64,000 nt of DNA from Pseudomonas izuensis (lineage in GTDB: Bacteria; Pseudomonadota; Gammaproteobacteria; Pseudomonadales; Pseudomonadaceae), in assembly GCF_009861505.1 (NCBI RefSeq), contig NZ_WTFT01000040.1:149176-213175 (forward strand), read 5' to 3'. Each line of letters opens with the position of its first letter. Position 1 is the first letter of the stretch. Position numbers and translations under genes: made by a program. The notes below the pieces were generated by a model. The model searched no databases, was not told the origin of the DNA, and was given only the letters and a program-made list of their open reading frames with translations. Shown in pieces: positions 58,680-64,000 of this stretch.

Positions 58680-61199
58680 TTAGAGGCTGCGAGCAACCTG
58701 CACCTTCTCGAAGACTTCGATCTTGTCACCGACTTTGACGTCGTTGTAGCTCTTCACGCCGATACCGCATTCCATGCCGGCACGCACTTCGGAAGCGTCA
58801 TCCTTGAAGCGGCGCAGGGATTCCAGCTCGCCTTCGAAGATAACGATGTCTTCACGCAGTACACGGATTGGACGGTTACGGTGAACAACACCTTCGATAA
58901 CCATGCAACCGGCGATCGCGCCAAACTTCGGCGAACGGAACACGTCACGGACTTCGGCGATACCCAGGATGTTCTCGCGAACATCGCTGCCGAGCATACC
59001 GGTCAACGCTTTCTTGACGTCTTCGATGATGTCGTAGATCACGTTGTAGTAACGCATATCCAGGCCTTCCTGCTCGACAATCTTGCGAGCGCCGGCATCG
59101 GCACGCACGTTGAAGCCGAACAGTACAGCGTTGGAGGCCAGTGCCAGGTTGGCGTCGGACTCGGTGATACCACCGACACCGCCACCGACAACACGCACTT
59201 GCACTTCGTCGTTACCCAGGCCGTTCAAGGCACCGTTCAACGCTTCCAGCGAACCACGGACGTCGGATTTGAGGACGATGTTGAGCGTCTTCTTCTCTTC
59301 CTGACCCATGCTTTCGAAGATGTTTTCCAGCTTGCCTGCGTGAGCACGAGCCAGTTTGACTTCGCGGAACTTGCCTTGACGGAACAGAGCCACTTCACGG
59401 GCTTTCTTCTCGTCGGCAACCACGCTCATCTCGTCGCCAGCGTCCGGGGTACCGTCCAGGCCGAGGATCTCGACAGGGATGGCTGGACCGGCTTCCTTGA
59501 TGGCTTTGCCGTTCTCGTCGAGCATGGCGCGGACACGGCCATAGTTCGAGCCGACCAGGACCATGTCGCCCTGACGCAGAGTACCGTCCTGAACCAGAAC
59601 GGTAGCCACCGGGCCACGGCCCTTGTCCAGACGGGACTCGACGACAACACCACGGCCAGGAGCCGATGGGGTAGCGGTCAGTTCCAGAACCTCGGCTTGC
59701 AGCAATACGGCTTCGAGCAATTCGTCGACACCGGTACCCATCTTCGCCGAAACCGGTACGAATGGAGTGTCACCGCCCCACTCTTCCGACGTCACGCCGT
59801 GTACCGACAGTTCGCTGCGGATGCGATCGAGATCGGCGCCCGGCTTGTCGATCTTGTTCACAGCAACCACCAGCGGCACGCCAGCAGCCTGAGCGTGCTG
59901 AACAGCTTCGATGGTTTGTGGCATTACGCCGTCGTCCGCTGCAACCACCAGGATCACGATGTCGGTCGCCTTGGCACCACGGGCACGCATGGCGGTAAAC
60001 GCGGCGTGACCAGGGGTGTCGAGGAACGTCACCATGCCACGGTCGGTTTCAACGTGGTAAGCACCGATGTGCTGGGTAATGCCGCCAGCTTCACCAGCCG
60101 CTACCTTGGCACGACGGATGTAGTCGAGCAGGGAAGTCTTACCGTGGTCAACGTGGCCCATTACGGTCACGACCGGCGCACGGGCAACGGCCTCGCCTTC
60201 AAACTTCAGGGACTCGGCCAGGGAATCTTCCAAGGCAGTGTCGCTGACCAGGGTCACTTTGTGGCCCAGTTCCTCAGCAACCAGTTGAGCAGTTTCCTGA
60301 TCCAGTACCTGGTTGATGGTCGCTGGAGTACCCAGTTTGAACATGAACTTGATAATTTCAGCAGCCTTGACCGACATCTGCTGAGCCAGATCGCCCACAG
60401 TGATGGTCTCGCCGATCTTCACTTCGCGCACGACAGGGCCGGTTGGGCTCTGGAATCCGTGGGCGTTGCGCTTCTTCAGCTTGGCCTTGCCGCGACCACC
60501 ACGACGGAAGCCATCGCTTTCTTCGTCGGTAGTACGTGGGGCAACGCGTGGAGCGGGCGCTTTTTCCTTGACCGAAGCACGATGCGGAGCGTTTTTACGC
60601 TCGCCATCGCCACCACCGCGACGATTGTTATCGTCGGCACGTGGTTTGTCAGGACGGCGTGGTTCGTCACGCTTGCGGGTATCGGCAACCGGTGCGACAG
60701 CCACGACCGGCGCGCTTTCACGCACAGGCTCGGCCACTGCAACAGGTGCGGCAACAGGTTCGGCTGGAGCGGTCGGCGCAGCAGCAGGCTGGCGACGCGC
60801 TTCTTCTTCGGCGCGACGCTTGGCTTCTTCTTCAGCCTTCTGACGAGCAGCATTTTCTACTGCGCGACGCTCTTCCAGTTCACGCTTGCGCTCGGCTTCG
60901 ATTTCTTCCGGGCTGCGCTGTACGAAGACTTTCTTCTTGCGTACTTCAACACTGATGCTTTTGCTGCCAGCAACCCGCAGGGTGCTGGTGGTTTTACGCT
61001 GCAGCGTGATCTTGCGTGGTTCTTCCACTTTCGCCTTGTGACTGCTTTTCAAGTGAGTCAGCAAGGATTGCTTCTCACTGTCAGTCACACTTTCTTCGGC
61101 GGCGGTGTGCGGCAGACCTGCCTCACGCATCTGCTGCAACAGGCGCTCTACCGGTGTTTTGACCTCATCGGCCAGTTGTTTCACCGTGACTTGCGTCAT
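58680..61199 (-). CDS. infB: Translation initiation factor IF-2
   Basis: An 839-residue GTPase that places fMet-tRNA on the 30S subunit. An N-terminal IF2-N module (1-50) is followed by a long Ala/Glu/Arg-rich linker (about 95-260). The second IF2-N region (about 265-320) precedes the G domain (345 onward: GHVDHGKTS, DTPGHAAF, NKID). Domains II, C1 and C2 follow to the end (GMECGIGVKSYNDVKVGD). GAGGAG precedes the ATG. It is located between nusA and rbfA. Confidence 0.97.
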   Translation of the reverse strand: MTQVTVKQLADEVKTPVERLLQQMREAGLPHTAAEESVTDSEKQSLLTHLKSSHKAKVEEPRKITLQRKTTSTLRVAGSKSISVEVRKKKVFVQRSPEEIEAERKRELEERRAVENAARQKAEEEAKRRAEEEARRQPAAAPTAPAEPVAAPVAVAEPVRESAPVVAVAPVADTRKRDEPRRPDKPRADDNNRRGGGDGERKNAPHRASVKEKAPAPRVAPRTTDEESDGFRRGGRGKAKLKKRNAHGFQSPTGPVVREVKIGETITVGDLAQQMSVKAAEIIKFMFKLGTPATINQVLDQETAQLVAEELGHKVTLVSDTALEDSLAESLKFEGEAVARAPVVTVMGHVDHGKTSLLDYIRRAKVAAGEAGGITQHIGAYHVETDRGMVTFLDTPGHAAFTAMRARGAKATDIVILVVAADDGVMPQTIEAVQHAQAAGVPLVVAVNKIDKPGADLDRIRSELSVHGVTSEEWGGDTPFVPVSAKMGTGVDELLEAVLLQAEVLELTATPSAPGRGVVVESRLDKGRGPVATVLVQDGTLRQGDMVLVGSNYGRVRAMLDENGKAIKEAGPAIPVEILGLDGTPDAGDEMSVVADEKKAREVALFRQGKFREVKLARAHAGKLENIFESMGQEEKKTLNIVLKSDVRGSLEALNGALNGLGNDEVQVRVVGGGVGGITESDANLALASNAVLFGFNVRADAGARKIVEQEGLDMRYYNVIYDIIEDVKKALTGMLGSDVRENILGIAEVRDVFRSPKFGAIAGCMVIEGVVHRNRPIRVLREDIVIFEGELESLRRFKDDASEVRAGMECGIGVKSYNDVKVGDKIEVFEKVQVARSL

Positions 61200-61226
61200 G
61201 CACTTCTCTCCTCAGGCCGCGCCTAA

Positions 61227-62708
61227 TTACTCGAACCAGTGGGCTCGGGCGGCCATGATCAACTTGCCGGCACGATCATCGTCAATGCCGTCGATGTCGA
61301 GCAGATCGTCAATAGACTGCTCGGCCAGGTCTTCGCGGGTAATTACGCCGCGCACCGCCAGTTCCATCGCCAAATCCTTGTCCATACCCTCAAGCGAGAG
61401 CAGGTCTTCGGCCGGATGGGCGTCTGCCAGCTTTTCCTCAGTAGCGATGGCTTTGGTCAACAAACGATCCTTGGCACGAGCGCGAAGCTCGTTGACGATG
61501 TCTTCGTCAAAGCCGTCGATGTTGAGCATTTCTTCCAACGGTACGTAGGCAATCTCTTCCAGGCTGGTGAAGCCTTCATCAACCAGCACCTGCGCCAGCT
61601 CTTCGTCGACTTCCAGCTCGTCGATGAAATTGCGCAGGATGTCGCCGGTTTCTGCTTGCTGCTTAGCCTGGATGTCCGATTCGGTCATCACGTTCAGGGT
61701 CCAGCCAGTCAACTGGCTGGCCAGACGCACGTTCTGACCACCGCGACCGATGGCCTGAGCCAGATTGTCTGCGCCGACGGCGATGTCCATGGCATGGGCA
61801 TCTTCGTCAACGATAATTGCCGCAACCTCGGCCGGGGACATGGCGTTGATCACGAACTGAGCCGGATTGTCGTCCCACAGGACGATATCGACACGCTCAC
61901 CACCCAACTCACCCGACACTGCCTGGACACGCGAGCCGCGCATACCGATGCAAGCGCCCTGCGGGTCGATGCGTTTGTCCTTGGAGCGAACGGCGATCTT
62001 GGCGCGCGAACCCGGGTCACGGGACGCAGCCATGACTTCGATCAGGCCTTCAGCGATTTCCGGCACTTCGATGCGGAACAACTCGATCAGCATTTCCGGC
62101 GCGGTACGCGACAGGATCAGCTGCGGGCCGCGGTTCTCGGTGCGGATTTCCTTGAGCAGTGCACGCAGGCGCACGCCAACCCGGAAGGTTTCGCGAGAAA
62201 TGATGTCTTCACGAGCCAGCAACGCTTCGGCGTTGTTACCCAGATCAACGATCACGTTGTCGCGGGTCACTTTCTTCACGGTGCCGGAGATGATTTCACC
62301 CAGGCGCTCGCGGTAAGCGTCAACAACCTGAGCGCGCTCGGCTTCACGAACTTTCTGCACAATGACTTGCTTGGCAGTCTGTGCCGCGATACGACCGAAC
62401 TCGATGGACTCGATTTTTTCTTCAACGACGTCGCCGACCTTGGCGCCAGGGTGCGTTTCCGCAACCTTGCTTGGCCAGGTTTCGATGGCTGGATCGTCCA
62501 GGTCTGCCTCTTCGACGACCGTCCAGCGACGGAAAGTCTCGTAGGCACCAGTGTGGCGATTGATTTCCACACGCAGATCAACTTCGTCCTCGAAGCGCTT
62601 TTTGGTAGCAGTGGCCAGAGCCAGCTCCAACGCTTCAAAAATCACGCTTGCCGGTACACCCTTTTCATTGGATACCGACTCAACAACCAGCAGTACTTCT
62701 TTGCTCAT
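61227..62708 (-). CDS. nusA: Transcription termination/antitermination protein NusA
   Basis: 493 residues from the ATG at 62708 (MSKEVLLVVESVSNEKGVP), the standard start; a 7-residue upstream extension was rejected. Domains are the N-terminal RNAP-binding part (1-130), S1 (about 135-200), KH1 and KH2 (about 205-345, with GSRVQAVSGELGGERVDIV and QAIGRGGQNVRLAS) and two acidic C-terminal repeats (about 360-490). It controls pausing, Rho-independent termination and antitermination. Confidence 0.97.
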   Translation of the reverse strand: MSKEVLLVVESVSNEKGVPASVIFEALELALATATKKRFEDEVDLRVEINRHTGAYETFRRWTVVEEADLDDPAIETWPSKVAETHPGAKVGDVVEEKIESIEFGRIAAQTAKQVIVQKVREAERAQVVDAYRERLGEIISGTVKKVTRDNVIVDLGNNAEALLAREDIISRETFRVGVRLRALLKEIRTENRGPQLILSRTAPEMLIELFRIEVPEIAEGLIEVMAASRDPGSRAKIAVRSKDKRIDPQGACIGMRGSRVQAVSGELGGERVDIVLWDDNPAQFVINAMSPAEVAAIIVDEDAHAMDIAVGADNLAQAIGRGGQNVRLASQLTGWTLNVMTESDIQAKQQAETGDILRNFIDELEVDEELAQVLVDEGFTSLEEIAYVPLEEMLNIDGFDEDIVNELRARAKDRLLTKAIATEEKLADAHPAEDLLSLEGMDKDLAMELAVRGVITREDLAEQSIDDLLDIDGIDDDRAGKLIMAARAHWFE

Positions 62709-62755
62709 CGTACGCCTCGCCTTTCGCAAGCCATTGGATCCGCGGGATCCGCGTC

Positions 62756-63214
62756 TCAGTCAAAACTGGGAATAATGTTGGCCTTGTCGATCATATCGAT
62801 CGGCAACAGGAATTCATGGTCATCTACCTGCACCACGACATCCTGCTCTTCTACACCGCGCAGAAGGCCCTGAAAGTTGCGTCGTCCTTCAAAAGGCGAG
62901 CGCAGCTTGATCTTCACTTGTTCACCGGCAAATTTTGCAAACTGCTCAAGAGTGAACAGCGGGCGTTCCATGCCAGGCGAGGAAACTTCAAGGGTGTATT
63001 CAACGGAGATTGGATCTTCAACATCCAGGACGCCGCTGATCTGACGGCTTACGATGGCGCAATCGTCCACCAGTACACCGCCCTCTTTATCGATATAAAC
63101 GCGCAACATTGAGTGACGACCTTGAGCCGAAAACTCAATACCCCAGCATTCATAGCCTAGGGCCACGACCACCGGGGCCAGCAAGGCCTGCAACTCTTCT
63201 AGCTTGCTCGACAC
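62756..63214 (-). CDS. rimP: Ribosome maturation factor RimP
   Basis: A 152-residue 30S assembly factor with GTG start (MSSKLEELQALLAPVV), preceded by GGGGG at 6 bases. The N-terminal domain includes YECWGIEFSAQGRHSMLRVYIDKEGGV and the motif SVEYTLEVSSPGMERPL; the C-terminal SH3-like domain ends VDDHEFLLPIDMIDKANIIP. First gene of the nusA-infB operon. Its leader holds a terminator-like hairpin. Confidence 0.96.
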   Translation of the reverse strand: MSSKLEELQALLAPVVVALGYECWGIEFSAQGRHSMLRVYIDKEGGVLVDDCAIVSRQISGVLDVEDPISVEYTLEVSSPGMERPLFTLEQFAKFAGEQVKIKLRSPFEGRRNFQGLLRGVEEQDVVVQVDDHEFLLPIDMIDKANIIPSFD

Positions 63215-63253
63215 CTGAACCCCCTAGTGCATGTATGTGCATGCTATGCAAAA

Positions 63254-63277
63254 TAAAAAAATGGGCGAAACGCCCAT
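63254..63277 (-). terminator. Terminator-like hairpin in the rimP leader
   Basis: ATGGGCG/CGCCCAT with a 3-base loop is followed on the minus strand by seven T. It lies 40 bases before the rimP start and may attenuate the nusA operon. A second stem AACGCCG/CGGCGTT (63284-63305) precedes it. Confidence 0.7.
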
Positions 63278-63322
63278 CCTTGAAACGCCGTCGAACAGCG
63301 GCGTTGAAAGTGTCCAGCTAAC

Positions 63323-63346
63323 AAAAAGCCCCTTAAAAGGGGCTCC
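63323..63346 (-). terminator. Terminator after tRNA-fMet
   Basis: AGCCCC TTAA AAGGGGCT (63327-63344) forms a 6-8 bp stem. Five T follow on the minus strand. It lies 9 bases after the tRNA. Confidence 0.8.
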
Positions 63347-63352
63347 TTAAAC

Positions 63353-63429
<77 letters not shown>

Positions 63430-63489
63430 ACAAAGCTGGGGCGGAAGTATACGACCGATCCCTAACAGGGTCAATGTAACCTTCCACCT

Positions 63490-63514
63490 GCAAGAAAGCC
63501 CGCAACAGCGGGCT
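63490..63514 (-). terminator. Terminator after tRNA-Leu
   Basis: AGCCCGC AACA GCGGGCT forms a 7-bp stem, followed on the minus strand by TTTCTTG, 12 bases after the tRNA. Confidence 0.7.
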
Positions 63515-63526
63515 CTCCTGACTAAT

Positions 63527-63612
63527 TGGTACCGAGAAGGGGACTCGAACCCCTACACCCTATGGGCACAACCACCTCAAGGTTGCGTGTCTACCAATTC
63601 CACCACCTCGGC
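63527..63612 (-). tRNA. tRNA-Leu (anticodon GAG)
   Basis: An 86-base type II tRNA on the minus strand with acceptor GCCGAGG, anticodon loop CTTGAGG (GAG), a long variable arm (TGCCCATAGGGTG), T-arm GGGTTCGAGTCCC and encoded CCA. It lies 22 bases after the secG stop codon, as in other pseudomonads. Confidence 0.96.
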
Positions 63613-63634
63613 AATACTACGTTTGAAACCCTTC

Positions 63635-64000
63635 TTACTTCTGCTCTTGAGCTGGAGGTACGTCAGTCGCTGGAGTAGCCGACTTTTGCTCTTGAAGCAC
63701 CGGGACATCATCAGAAGCCGGTTGTTGCTTTGGAACTTCCAACACCGCTGGATTTGGGAGACCTACTTGAGTCAGCTGATGAGCCTTCTCTTTAGCAAAG
63801 TAACCTAACCCCAAGCTGGTTATGAAAAAACCTGCGGCAAGTATAGCAGTAAACTTACTAAGAAAGGTAGAGGAACCTTGGCTTCCGAACACAGTATTTG
63901 AAGCACCTGCTCCGAAAGACGCGCCAGCATCCGCACCCTTACCCTGCTGCAGCAATACCAGAGCAACTACGCCCAACGCACCCAGCAGATGAAAAACGAC
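63635..64000 (-). CDS. secG: Protein-export membrane protein SecG (5' end truncated by the window)
   Basis: The frame is open to the window edge (VVFHLLGALGVVALVLLQQGKGADAG at the start, read in two parts), so the first few codons are missing. It is a SecYEG translocon subunit with helix 1 at the start, the conserved QQGKGADAGASFGAGASNTVFG loop, and helix 2 (FLSKFTAILAAGFFITSLGLGYF). The C-terminal tail of about 45 residues is Pro/Gln/Glu-rich with repeated DVP..QEQK segments, as in other pseudomonads. It precedes tRNA-Leu. Confidence 0.95.
   Translation of the reverse strand, partial: VVFHLLGALGVVALVLLQQGKGADAGASFGAGASNTVFGSQGSSTFLSKFTAILAAGFFITSLGLGYFAKEKAHQLTQVGLPNPAVLEVPKQQPASDDVPVLQEQKSATPATDVPPAQEQK

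Noticed and set aside
58629..61226. Plus-strand open frame of 865 codons opposite infB
   Set aside because: An exact shadow of infB in GC-rich DNA; no ribosome-binding site and no recognisable protein character.

Overview
The window is about 64 kb of a Pseudomonas chromosome, most likely the P. fluorescens group. The evidence is the GC-rich coding sequence, the housekeeping order secG-tRNA-Leu-tRNA-fMet-rimP-nusA-infB-rbfA-truB-rpsO-pnp, a roxSR-dpp/opdP block and a piuC-piuA-piuB/speC/ampDE-nadC block that resemble P. aeruginosa PAO1 as I remember it, and many REP/REPIN palindromes of the GAGCGAGCCTGCTCGCGA type. No prophage, insertion sequence or CRISPR array is visible; mobile-like content is limited to REPINs.

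Layout. 1-5.6 kb: minus-strand sugar-acid catabolism (kdgD, alpha-ketoglutarate semialdehyde dehydrogenase, galactarate/glucarate MFS transporter, garD), which takes galactarate/glucarate to 2-oxoglutarate; a FadR-type GntR regulator lies at 7.4-8.2 kb. Between kdgD and that regulator sits a two-gene plus-strand unit: a signal-peptide-less zinc phospholipase C-like protein and a 62-residue protein. It has a strong sigma70-like promoter with a near-perfect LexA (SOS) box just downstream of the -10 element. I consider this the most interesting item. 8.3-13 kb: an SbmA/YddA-type ABC exporter, the RoxR/RoxS redox two-component system and a SIMPL-domain protein. 13.5-24.3 kb: a di/tripeptide uptake locus with three paralogous binding proteins, an OprD-family porin and DppBCDF. 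24.5-30.5 kb: a small acidic secreted protein, prfC, and an OpuC/Yeh-type osmoprotectant ABC transporter.

31.2-39.5 kb: ornithine decarboxylase behind a long leader that contains a terminator-like hairpin; a Sel1 protein and a PiuC-like hydroxylase, divergent from a PiuA-like TonB receptor across a Fur-like box; then a PepSY/flavodoxin/reductase fusion (PiuB-like). 39.6-49 kb: PhoD; the fructose PTS operon fruBKA, divergent from fruR across an exact Cra operator; and a TatD nuclease. 49-54 kb: a chemoreceptor, ampE-ampD, nadC, a small acidic protein and tRNA-Thr(CGT). 54.5-64 kb: the minus-strand translation/RNA-metabolism operon pnp to rimP, tRNA-fMet, tRNA-Leu(GAG) and the truncated secG.

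Start codons were chosen from ribosome-binding sites and family N-termini, so several genes are shorter than their longest open frame. Functions come from motifs and remembered homologues; no database search was run.
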